Of a stretch of DNA of 64,000 bases, positions 47,311 to 57,381 are shown one piece after another (position 1 is the first letter of the stretch; each line of letters begins with the position of its first letter). The translations under genes were made by a program, and so were the position numbers. Source of the DNA: Nageia nagi (Eukaryota > Pinophyta); contig JBITNC010000001.1 in NCBI GenBank assembly GCA_050084985.1, forward strand, positions 5,518,001-5,582,000, written 5' to 3'. Below the pieces are notes generated by a model, which was not told where the DNA came from, did not search any database, and saw nothing but the letters and a program-made list of their open reading frames with translations.

Positions 47311-49380
47311 ATTGGAGATCAAAAAAATATATTTGTATTGCAGAGTAGTAAAATTTTACAAGGCTCTCTTGGAGCTAATAGGAAAACATACACAACTCTT
47401 GTGTTCTATACTCCTCCATCAAATTTACGTATATACTATCTATACTTATACTAAGATAAAATATTATATGCCTACTACTTGGTCAAAATACAATTAAATG
47501 CAGCATGACTCCATGCACGCATTTTGTCACCCTTCCTCAGAAAGTAGAGGAAGCCCATGCCTTTTCTATATGCACAACATCTGAAGCACATTAAATGGTT
47601 GAAGAAGGTAGATCAACCATTTTTGTACAAAATGTTAATGCCGATGTTTAGAAACTAGTGTCGACAGTTGAACATTTAATTCCGGGGTAGAAATCCCTTA
47701 AATGAATGTCTTCGGAGTGTTAATCCAGGTTCTAGGGCAAGAGGGACATCATAGCATAATAAGACCCGAGGTCTAAAATGGTGAAAAAATTCATCCAAAA
47801 CGGTAGGTGCAAAGTCCTAGATGATAAGTAACAAAAACCAGAGGAAGAGTGCCCAGAGAGTAATAAGTCCCGGAACAATAATGCATGGAGTGAAGATGTC
47901 CCGCTGAAATGAGATAAATCTCAGGATAGCCTATCACGTGGAGGGAGTGCAACCTGGAGGGAGATAAGGAATTTCTCGAAGATGAACACTGCCTAGAGTT
48001 TGAGAGGTAATTTTTATGGTTGCTAAGTCCTAGATCCTGGGGTTTGTTAATACCCGAAGAAGAAACAACACCCGACAGATAACAAGGAGGTCCCAAATGC
48101 AAAATAGAACCTAGAGAAAAATGTGGGAGACCAAAATTGATATTAACATCCAGAGAAAAAATATTAACACTCAAAATGCATGAATTAACTCCTGAAGAAG
48201 AAATAGTGCTCGAAGTCTCCCAATATCTCCCAGGAATGGGGATTAATATTTTCAATCGCCCCCTTAATCTCCATGATAAAATAAGAGATTTTCTCTGTTG
48301 GCCAAAAAACACAAGAACAAAGAAGACATATATTCAAAAATCATAATCAGCATTTTGTCAAACATTTCATTTACCAGTCATCTTTATTCATTAACTTCTA
48401 GACCTTGGATTGAGACAAACCAAAAACTAAGGTTATGAGATTTTTTATGCTGATTACAAATCTACAACCAAAAAACAAATATCTCAACTTAAACTCATGG
48501 AATTTCTCTTTTTTTTTTGTTGTCCCAAAAAGTGCACCAAATTGTAAAAAGTTACTAAGTGGCATTTTGTAACCTATATCATTTTTGCCTCCATTGCCTC
48601 CTTGATTTGAAATTTGGACTACATATACCCAACTACACTCTATCCAAATTTGAAGGTCTAAATACTCATATTTTTCTCGTAGCACTTCTTGCAAAGTGGC
48701 CTCTGACAAAGATTTCACTGGTATTTTGTCAAACAATTCACATGCTTAGTTTTTTGCAAATTATAGATTCTCATACTTTGAGACTTCAAATCGAGATAAT
48801 TCAAAAGATAAAGTTGTTCATATCATCAAGTTATACATGTACAAACTTTGAAATTCTAAATTTTAATACTTTAAGAGCCTAAAAAAACCATCCAACTATT
48901 TCCATGACTTGGCCAAAATTTATTTTCAAATTGTAAAAAGTTACAAAGTGGCATTTTGTAGCTTGTGCCATTTCTGCCTTGGTCATCATCTTGCTATGAA
49001 ATTTGGATCACTGCTTCTTGGTATATAGTACTTGTATTCTTTTAGAATTACACTTTAAATTAGGGTAATTCTAAGCTATTCTTTATTCTCTATTCTTTTA
49101 TTCTTTAGTGCCTAGGAGTTATGTATACAAGATTACCTAAGAGGCATATTATTCTCTTCGAATCTCTGTGAGTTGTAAATTCTTGTATTCTTTCATTCCT
49201 ATTAATCCCTACTCTTCTCATTTCTTTCTCTTAGAGTGTTAGTTTTATAAATAAGAGAACCTGAGAGAATTGTAAAGAATACCCAAAAATTATGAAAATA
49301 GGAATGTTTGGGATTTATATTTATTCCCTTAGAGTGTTTGGGAATTGTTGACACAAGTGTCTAGAAGTTGCATAAATTTA
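47311..49380. other. No gene recognised; local duplications
   Basis: The longest frame is 47791-48312 (minus, 173 codons). Its translation has few charged residues and no motif, and the DNA beneath it shows degenerate repeats built on 'ttaacacccgaagaagaa'. A diverged duplication pairs about 48535-48625 with 48930-49015 ('aaattgtaaaaagttac.aagtggcattttgta'). AKR exon 4 was searched for here by eye and not found. Confidence 0.45.
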
Positions 49381-49725
49381 GAACCAGATCATCAATAGAG
49401 CTCACCAATTCTAAGATATGACATCATGATTTTTAGCTGAACTTAGTAGGTCCCAAAAGAACCAGATTATCAATAGAGCTCACCAATTCTAAAAGATGAT
49501 ATCATGATTTTTGGTTGAAATCAATGGGTCCTAAAAGAACCAAATTATCAATAGAGCCCATCGATTCTAAGAGATGATGTCATCATTTTTGGTTAAAATC
49601 AACATGGCCCAGAAGAACCAAATCATCAACAAAGTCCATCAATTCTAAGAGATGACATCATCATTTTTGGCTAAAATTAGTGGGTCTAGGAAAACCATAT
49701 CATCAATAGAGCTCGAATGAAGAAC
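49381..49725. repeat. 78-bp tandem repeat, about 4.4 copies
   Basis: The motif GAACCAGAT/GAACCAAAT followed by 'tatcaatagagctcaccaattctaagagatgacatcat' starts at 49381, 49459, 49537 and 49615, each step exactly 78 bp. A fifth, partial copy starts near 49691. It lies about 380 bp outside element E. Confidence 0.9.
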
Positions 49726-50106
49726 ATAGAACATGCCAAGCAAAGGTAAGAGTAATGCATAATAAGGAACACCTAGGTCCACTTTATCTTAAGTGTATGA
49801 CCTTTAGGACCTTGTTAATGTGTCAACACCAACTGATTTCTACATAACAATGGCACTTTCTTCTTGAACCAAGTTAACATAATGTCTATCAACCACCATT
49901 ACTTTGATTACTGACATCTATAGTAGAGATCATAAAGATTGCAAAGAAGTAGATAGTAGCTGATAGAGCATTGCACCAAATCATACCCATCAATTTGCAA
50001 TCAAATAATTACTCAATCAACTATAGTTCTATCTTCAATCAACTATAAGGTCGATGAATAAGCAATCAATGACATGTCAAAAGGATTATAGCTCTATGGA
50101 TATGGC

Positions 50107-50929
50107 TATTTAGAAGTTGCAAATTCTCAGATAGTCATGTTGTTGGTACTTATTCACTATGTAATCTAACATAGTTGTAGTATTTATATAAATAGCATTA
50201 TTTTCAATTATTTCATTCAATGCTAGCAATTATGTATATTAATAAAACCCAACCACCCAAGAAGGGGGGAAAGTTATATAAAAAGCTAACTTTTAAAGAT
50301 CAAAGGGTTGAACATGTTAGCAAATTTGCCCAAATATATAAGATCTATTCACATATAATAATACAAATAGATAATGCTTTGCCCTCTTACAAAAAAAGTG
50401 GCTATTTATTGCTCTTATGGATGTTATGTGTGAAATATTTTCTTCAAATTGTGGCTATGTATTATGATTGTGAGACCCTAGGTGCAAGATAATTTGCTAT
50501 TCTTAATCTTGGCTATGGATTTCTACTTGTGTTGCAATGCTTAGGTTGTATATTTCTTATTTTAGCTCTTTTTATTTACTTTTCTCTTTCCTATAACCCT
50601 TTATCCTTTCATTCCTTTCTTATTACTTTTACCCTTGAATATAGATAGGAACTGACCTATTAATCAAAGATTGAGCAAAAAACCAACATGAGTGCATCCC
50701 CAACACATTCTACTCTTTCAAGGAACCTACTATTGTGAAAAGTGGAGAACATGACTAGACAAAACCCTTTGAGGTTACACTATATCGATCAATAGTAGCC
50801 AATTTGTTTTTTTGGCACACCCAATCGGATGCAAGCTAAATTATATATTTAGTGAGCATAGTTAGGCCTAATAGCCTCATTTGGTGAGATATAAATTCAA
50901 TCCTTCAATATTATTAGGTTATTTTAACT
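50107..50929 (+). mobile_element. Element E, 5' LTR (plus strand)
   Basis: Its first 690 bp match 59425-60112, with shared blocks such as 'tagtcatgttgttg.tacttattcactatgtaatctaacatag'. A TATA box (TATATAAATAG) is at 50185-50195. The right part (50798-50929) is absent from the 3' copy. The end is set by the primer-binding site at 50934. Confidence 0.85.
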
Positions 50930-50933
50930 TTAT

Positions 50934-50946
50934 TGGTGACTCTGCT
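50934..50946 (+). other. Element E primer-binding site
   Basis: TGGTGACTCTGCT follows the LTR. This form is familiar to me from Tat/Athila-type Gypsy elements. It is similar to the TGGTGAAC sites of element N and of the LTR at 35714. Confidence 0.6.
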
Positions 50947-51180
50947 ATAAACTAGTCAATGTTTTGAACCCTGGCACCTCCATAGTGTAGACTAACTAGA
51001 AGTAGTGCCAGAAATTCCCTTAGATAGCCTAGATTTCAAGAGCTATCAATTTCTCATAAAAGGATTAGAAAAAATATTTCTTGGGTTGTATCTCCATTTT
51101 TCTCTTTAAGGGTAATCCCACTATTATTTGTATTTGACTCAATCCTCAAAAATCCTTCATCTCCTACCCATTCTCCAAGT

Positions 51181-52650
51181 ATGGTTCAACCAACAGATTT
51201 TCTTGCCTAGAATAATAGTCATCCTTTGGTTGTTGTTGCTAATTCACCTTCTATACCTCAAGCAACTTTGAAATTTTTTTCTAAGTATGATGGCTCTAAA
51301 AATATGCCATATGTACATTATCAAGATGTATCTTTATTAGCTTCAAGTTATGATATTGCAAATAAAACCATGATGATTAGGTTACTATCACACTCTTTTG
51401 AAGGCAAAGCAATCGAGTAGTTCAGAACTCTTACCCTCCAATCTATAAATTCATAGAGAGAGTTATGTTAGATTTAAATTAAAAGATTTGTTGTGATTGT
51501 GATGATAACATGTTCCTTAGCCTCATATCAAGTATCAAAATACATCCTCATGAATCCATTGATGATTTCAATATCAGATTCTAAAGAACATAGAATTCCA
51601 TACCAATAAGGATTAGACCAACAAATGCACAAGCTTTAGTGTATTACAAAAAATATTTTCTTCCTAACCTCAATATGCTTATTTTTATGTTAGGAGATAC
51701 ATTTCCCCATGTTTACAAAATAACAAAAATTGTAGAACATACTTTAGTGTCCTTTGGTAAAATGTAGCCTAGAAAAATCATACCTTTATTTTTGAATTTG
51801 CCTCCTAAATAGGATCCACAAATAGGTCACCTTGGAGTTTTGTCCTTACCACCTCCTACCAAATCTATTTTTCAAAATCAATTACCAGCATTACCTATTC
51901 TTGCATCTATAAGTACTAGTATTGAACCTAAATCTCAAGAAGAGGAAAGAATAAGGTAGTTGGAGGTAACTATCAAGAACCTAACCAATAAGCTCACTCT
52001 GCAAGAAAGGTAGAATCATGGTTTTAATTATAGAAGATATGATAATTAGTATCAACCAAGATTTTATCCCAAGGTTAACCAGCCAAAATAGACAAATCCT
52101 CCTAAAATAATTGAAAATTATATTTATGACTAATTTTGTAGATAGTGCTACTTCGAGCATTGCAAAATGGTGTCTACCATGTTCAGCTTCTCATTTTTTA
52201 GATTCATTTATGGTGTATTAACATTAATACTTGGGATTACATTCTAACCAAATGGTAGAACCTATATCAGATCTTGCTGCTAATCTCACAATGGTGAACT
52301 TTTGGCTTCCAAGATATGTCAGAGAATAAGTAAATTATGTTCAAACTAGAGTAACTTCTTCAGCAGTTCCACAACGACCTCAAGCCACTTAGCAATATCG
52401 AGTATCCACTCAATTTCAACCTAAACCTAAGAAATCTAAGGCTCCCTTAGCTTAGCCTCAAAACCAACATCATTAAGTTCCATTTAATCCAAGTACTATT
52501 AAATCAAATCTGTATCCTAATGCCTTGGGTGAAAAAAACCCTGCTACAACTAGAAAAGAAATTCTAAAGAAAGAAAGACCTAGCACATTAAGATATCCTT
52601 TCATTACTAATTATATTAAAGAAAAGGCTACTTAACATTTTAAAACACAT
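51181..52650 (+). pseudogene. Element E gag
   Basis: This is a capsid/nucleocapsid gene. ATG at 51181 opens MVQPTDFLA, a stop, NNSHP. Then come KFFSKYDGSKNMPYVHYQDV and IRLLSHSFEGKAIE, a stop, FRTL, matching the gag pattern 'F-x-x-x-L-x-G-x-A-x-x-W-F-x-x-L'. The rest needs one or two frame changes. ALVYYKKYFLPNLNMLIFML and FGDTFPHVYKI-like segments follow, and near 52120 an altered knuckle (C-x3-CYFEHC). The C-terminus is Pro- and Gln-rich with a coiled region (EEERIRxLEVTIKNLTNKL). Confidence 0.75.
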
Positions 52651-52656
52651 CAACAA

Positions 52657-53270
52657 GTGGAACCAAGTAAGTCCATCTCATATGGTCCATACAATATTAT
52701 GGAAGAATTAAAGAAAACTCCTTCTAGAATGACTATGTTTAATGCATTAAAGATACTAGGTCAATTAGATCTTTTGCAAAAAACTTTGAAGTTAAGATAT
52801 AGTAAAAAAAAGGCAAATGAAGAGAATCCTTTCTATACCATGTCTAAAGTTATCTATCCAGCTCCAATAGGTATAACAAGACCTCTACCTTTCTATTTAT
52901 CTCTAAGACTAGAAGGTCGGGTCGTGAACAATTGTATGATTGATACTGGAGCTGTAATAACTGTGATCTCTAAAGCTATTACAAATGAAATGAAGGTTTA
53001 TATTACAAGATGTATTGATGGTGTTATACAATTAGATTATTCCTTAGTATATGTAGTTGGTAGTGTTAAGAGAATTTAAATAATTTTGAATGCCTTCTTT
53101 GATATTTGCATTATCCAAGATGTTATTGTAATTGATCTTCCACCTTTATTCGAAATATGTATTTTCAGAGAATTTACTACTAAATTAGAAGGATACATAG
53201 CCTTAAACTATAGTCATATTCTTCTTCTTTTCCAAAATAAATAAGTAAAAATTTTGAATGAAGGCACCAA
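52657..53270 (+). pseudogene. Element E aspartic protease
   Basis: The longest open piece (52657-53079) contains a pre-protease segment (RMTMFNALKILGQLDLLQKT), then PLPFYLSLRLEGRVVNNCMI and DTGAVITVISKAITNEM. The catalytic Asp-Thr-Gly is intact, the only intact protease box among the four proteases in this window. After a stop, VIDLPPLF and ALNYSHIL-type segments complete the domain. It leads directly into an RNaseH domain instead of RT. Confidence 0.85.
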
Positions 53271-53399
53271 AATTGTCCATCTCAAAAGGATCACCGAACA
53301 AAACTATATGAATGATCCATAACTAGTGGAAGTATTTGAAAATGACACATTAAGGAAATCACTACTAACAACTAAAATTCTTTCAATAAATGATCTGAA

Positions 53400-53895
53400 T
53401 TATTAGGTCACAGATGCTAGCATGGGAAATTATTATTTATATGAGAAAATTCAGCCAATCTTAATCACTGCTAATAAAGAACATAAGATATGGATAATGT
53501 ATTTTGATGGTTCCCAATGTAGACATGGATGTGGAGTTGGAGTGGTCTTTAAATCTCCTAACAGAACTACCAAAATATTCTCCTTTCGATTCACATGAAA
53601 GTGTACATTTAGGGTTATCAAATGAAATTAGTACAGGCATCAAATGCTTGATTATCCATTATGATTTAGAATTGGTTATTAAGCAGGTCAAAAATCATAT
53701 CAGTGCAAAACATCATTATCTAAAGAACTACAGGAATAGAGGGTGGGATTTATTAGTTATTTTTGGCTATCAATTTTATATCTACTCATAGAAGACACAA
53801 CCAAATATCTGATGCACTTACTAGAAGAGGAGCATGTTATAATCTTGCTCATTATAAGAAGAGATCTTGGAGTCAAAGTTTAGTGTAGACCTTCA
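53400..53895 (+). pseudogene. Element E RNaseH-like domain placed before RT
   Basis: A second RNaseH-like domain. From 53479 it reads EHKIWIMYFDGSQCRHGCGV then GVVFKSPNRTTKIFSFRFT, a TGA (probably once Trp), KCTFRVI. YFDG carries the first catalytic Asp. It continues with CLIIHYDLELVIKQVKNHIS (the second-Asp region, 'D-S-E-L-V'), AKHHYLKNYRNRGWDLL, and after a frame change STHRRHNQISDALTRRGACYN, with the last catalytic Asp in 'I-S-D-A-L'. It lies between protease and RT. In element N of this window the corresponding domain lies after RT-RNaseH, so both positions occur here. Confidence 0.82.
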
Positions 53896-53899
53896 GTAC

Positions 53900-54960
53900 C
53901 TAATGTTGCAAACTTTTGAAAAGTATTTGACTTCAATGAAAATATTATGAACTTCCTCATGGATGAAGCAATGGCTCACACTTTTGATACTCAAAAAATG
54001 CCTAATTATTTTTAAGAATTAGATGTTATTCAACTTAGAAATAATGTTATACCAAAAGGATTGCTCTCTTTTAAAAGACTATTTGATTTAGAAGATGTTC
54101 TAAAGGATAAGTCTTCGATCCTCCTAAAGAAGAATTATGTTGAGCTAGAAGTAGAACCCGAGAAGTACATAAAAATTAGTTCAAATTATTTTGATATAGA
54201 AAAGGTTATTATGTCTCAAATTTATCATAAGTTTTTTCAAGTAATTACCTAGACTTATGAGGATCTTAAGACATGATAAAAATATCATCCAACATATAAT
54301 TGAGCTTGAACCAAAGGTCAAACCATATAAGCAAAAATAAAGACTAGTCAACCCAAAAATAGAGAAAGCTATGAAATAAGAGTTAATCAAGCTTCTTGAT
54401 TCAAAAATTATTAATCCTATCAAGCATTTTTCTTAGGTTGCAAATCTAGTGCCTATTAGAAAGAAAAGTGGAGAAATCAGACTTTATGTTGATTTCAAAA
54501 ATTTGAATAAAGTGTCTCTTAAGGATAATTATCCTCTCTATCCTATGAAACAGATCCTACATATAGTAGCTAGAGCTTGCTATTTTTCAATGATTTATGA
54601 TTACTCAAGATTTAACCAGATTTAGGTGAAAGATGAAGATCAATTCAAAACAACATTTACAATTAAATGGGGTACATTTGCTTTTCAAAGTATGCCATTT
54701 GGTATTTCTAATGTAGGAGCTAACTTTCAAAGAGCCATGGATCATGCATTTGGTGAGCTAATAAATAAGATTATACTAATTTATCTAGATGATATCATAG
54801 TATTCTCTAGAAGTAGAAGTGATCACCTAGAACATCTAAGAGAGGTCTTTGAAAGATGCATGAAATTTGGCATTTCAATAAATCTAAAAAAATCAATTTT
54901 TATGGTCAACTAAGGAAAGTTACTTGGCCATATTATCTCAAAAGAAGGACTAGCAATCGA
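53900..54960 (+). pseudogene. Element E reverse transcriptase (Ty3/Gypsy)
   Basis: An RNA-dependent DNA polymerase. The leader at 54050-54300 reads LLSFKRLFDLEDVLKDKSS, then TYEDLK after a stop. The finger region from 54425 has VANLVPIRKKSGEIRLYVDF then KNLNKVSLKDNYPL. The palm at 54626-54913 has FAFQSMPFGISNVGANFQRA and LIYLDDIIVFSRSRSDHLEH, so the Asp pair (YLDD) is intact. It continues GKLLGHIISKEGLAID. In-frame stops occur at several places where the family has Gln or Trp (for example NQI-stop-VKDEDQF), with few frameshifts. Confidence 0.92.
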
Positions 54961-55623
54961 TTCAAATAGAGTAAAAACTATAAAAGCATTGCCACTCCCC
55001 TCTAACAAGAAGGCCTTGCAGTTATTTCTTGGTCAAATCAATTTTGTTAAAAATTTTATCAATAATTTTTTAGAGATTGTATCCCCAATCACTTCAATGT
55101 TAAAGAAAGATGTATTTTCTTGGTCATATGAAGCAAACATTGCCTTCAAAGAAATAAAAAAGGCTATAATAGAAGCTTCTATGCTTAAAAGTCTTGATAT
55201 GTCAAAATATTTCATCATGTATGCACATGGAGTAGATAGGAGCATTACAACAATTTTAGCACAAAAAGATGACAACAACGAAGAACATTTGATTGCCTTT
55301 CATAGTCAAACACTACATGAACACTAGAAAAGGTATTCATTTATTGAAAAGCAAGTATTTTTTATAATGAAGGGGCTTAAAAAATTCAAGCATTATGTCT
55401 CCCATAATAGAATCCTTGTATTTACCATCCATCTAGATGTAAGAAATTATATTATACAAAGAGATCTAGGTGAAGAAAAGGCTAGTTGGATCACTAAAAT
55501 AATGGAATATGACATAGAAATTAAGCCAACTAAGTTGATAAGAGGTAGAGCTCTCTATGAAAATATAGCTAAAGCTTCACATATGATCGCTCTTATGGAG
55601 GATGAAACTCAATCGAGAAAGTG
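54961..55623 (+). pseudogene. Element E RNaseH linked to RT
   Basis: The connection segment (LPLPSNKKALQLFLGQINFV, then LKKDVFSWSYEANIAFKEIK) leads into FIMYAHGVDRSITTILAQKD, HLIAFHSQTLHEH, a stop, KRYSFIEKQVFFIMKGLKKF and IHLDVRNYI. This is the standard Gypsy RT-linked RNaseH, so the element carries two RNaseH domains. Its end at about 55623 overlaps a short frame that leads into integrase. Confidence 0.88.
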
Positions 55624-56890
55624 ATAGGATTAAACAAATCATGATTTATTTCCAAACTAGTAGGAGCCCTAAAGCTTTGGATAGATTTCAAAGAAGGAGA
55701 TTAAAGTTGCATGCCCTCAAGTTTATCATGATAGATGACCATTTGTATAGAAAATTTTTGATCAAACTCTACTTAGATGTGTAACTCAAGATGAATCCCA
55801 TAGAATATTTGCATGAATTTCATTACAAATTCTCTAGCGAGCATTATAGTGGACTAACTACAATAGTAAAAGTATTACAAGCTAGATATTATTGGCCACC
55901 ATATTTTAGGATTCATTCAAGATTGCCCAAGAATGTGATAAGTGCAACAAATTTGTGAGAAAGAGGAGATAAGCAGTAATGCCTCTCAAACCTATGGTAG
56001 TCAAAGAACCCTTTCAATAATGGGGTATGGATTTCATTGGTGTCATAAATCCAAATTCCTTAGTAGGACATAAGTTTATTTTGATTATAACAAATTACTT
56101 CACTAGATGGTTAGAGTCTATGCCATGTAAAAATGTAGATCAAGAAGCAGTGATAGAAATGATTAAAAAGATAATCACCCACTTTGGAATCTCATATACT
56201 ATTATGTTAGATAATGACCTAGCATTTATTGAAGGTAATTTATCAAGATTTATAGCTTAGTGTGGAGTATTTTGGTTGTTCTCTTCAAACTATTACCCAC
56301 AAGGTAATGGGTTAGCCAAATCAACTAACAAAAATCTAACTCAAATCATCAAAAGAACAATTAAAGGGAATATTAAATAATGGCATACACAATTACACTT
56401 TGCATTATGGGTAGACAAGATCAGTATAAAATCAGCAATAAAGACATCTCCATATGTATTGGTATATGGTAAAAGACCTATGTTGCTAATACACATGGAG
56501 TTACTAGCATTAAAAATTCTGTAAGAAATGGAGGACAATCACTTTGAGCCACTATAATCAAGATATAGTTAGCTCTTAAAATTGGAGAAAGATCAAAATA
56601 AAGCATATGAGTCATTTTAGCATCATCAGCATATTATCAAGAAGTGGTTTGATAAGAAAAAGTCTTGTCGGATGAAGTTTGAACCAAAAGATATTATCTT
56701 CAAATGGAATGAGGAAAGAGTAAAGCCCAAAAGACATCAAAAATTTGATTCTCTTTGGAGCAAACCTTACATAATCACTCAAGCCATGCAAAGTAATGCA
56801 TTCAAATTGTAAGATATTATTGGGTCTTAAGAATTACCTATTCCCATCAATGGGATCTATTAGAAACATTATCAGGTAAAGAGATGATCT
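55624..56890 (+). pseudogene. Element E integrase (Ty3/Gypsy)
   Basis: The N-terminal zinc part is at 55736-55960 (DDHLYRKFLIKLYLD, HYSGLTTIVKVLQARYYWPP, decayed C-x2-C). The core at 56027-56330 has MDFIGVINPNSLVGHKFILI (first Asp), NYFTRWLESMPCKN, IMLDNDLAFIEGN (second Asp retained) and SNYYPQGNGLAKSTNKNLTQ (Glu position changed to Lys). The C-terminal part at 56640-56890 reads KWFDKKKSCRMKFEPKDI, KWNEERVKPKRHQKFDSLW, SKPYIITQAM and LPIPINGIY, a GPY-like end. Order and spacing are normal and several stops are present. About 490 bp of AT-rich DNA separates it from the next ORF. Confidence 0.88.
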
Positions 56891-57381
56891 TGTAGTACCC
56901 CAAAAGTAATGTATATTATGAATAGTTTTAAAATAAATATATATCTTTTGCACATAGTTTTCAAAAAGTAGGTAGCCATTAATGATCAACTTTAATTCAG
57001 CTTTATTAAGAGTTAATGTCAGTGTACTACTCAACTATCAATTGAATAAGGTAGTATTTAAGAAAAGATTTCCTTGGATTTCACAAACCATTACACAAGT
57101 ACCATAAATTAAGTCTAGTGTGCTCTAAAATTACTTATCCAACTTATGCCTGCTCAATCCATATAATGCACAGATCTTGAAATCCTTAAGTAGTAATTAC
57201 CATTAATGAAAATCTTACCAACCTTGGATAAATAAAATTCCCCCATATCCTCTATTTCAACACTTAGACAATTTCAAGCACAAGTTTTTAGAGCATTTAG
57301 AATTTATAGATTTTAGAGTTGATCTATGTTAAGAGATACAAAAGTTGTAGGACCTTGCATTATTGAGATTACTATTTTTAA

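Noticed and set aside
47791-48312. 173-codon minus-strand ORF, the longest uninterrupted frame in the window
   Set aside because: The product is Ser/Leu/Gly-rich with few charged residues and no motif. The DNA shows degenerate repeats built on 'ttaacacccgaagaa', which explains the lack of stops.
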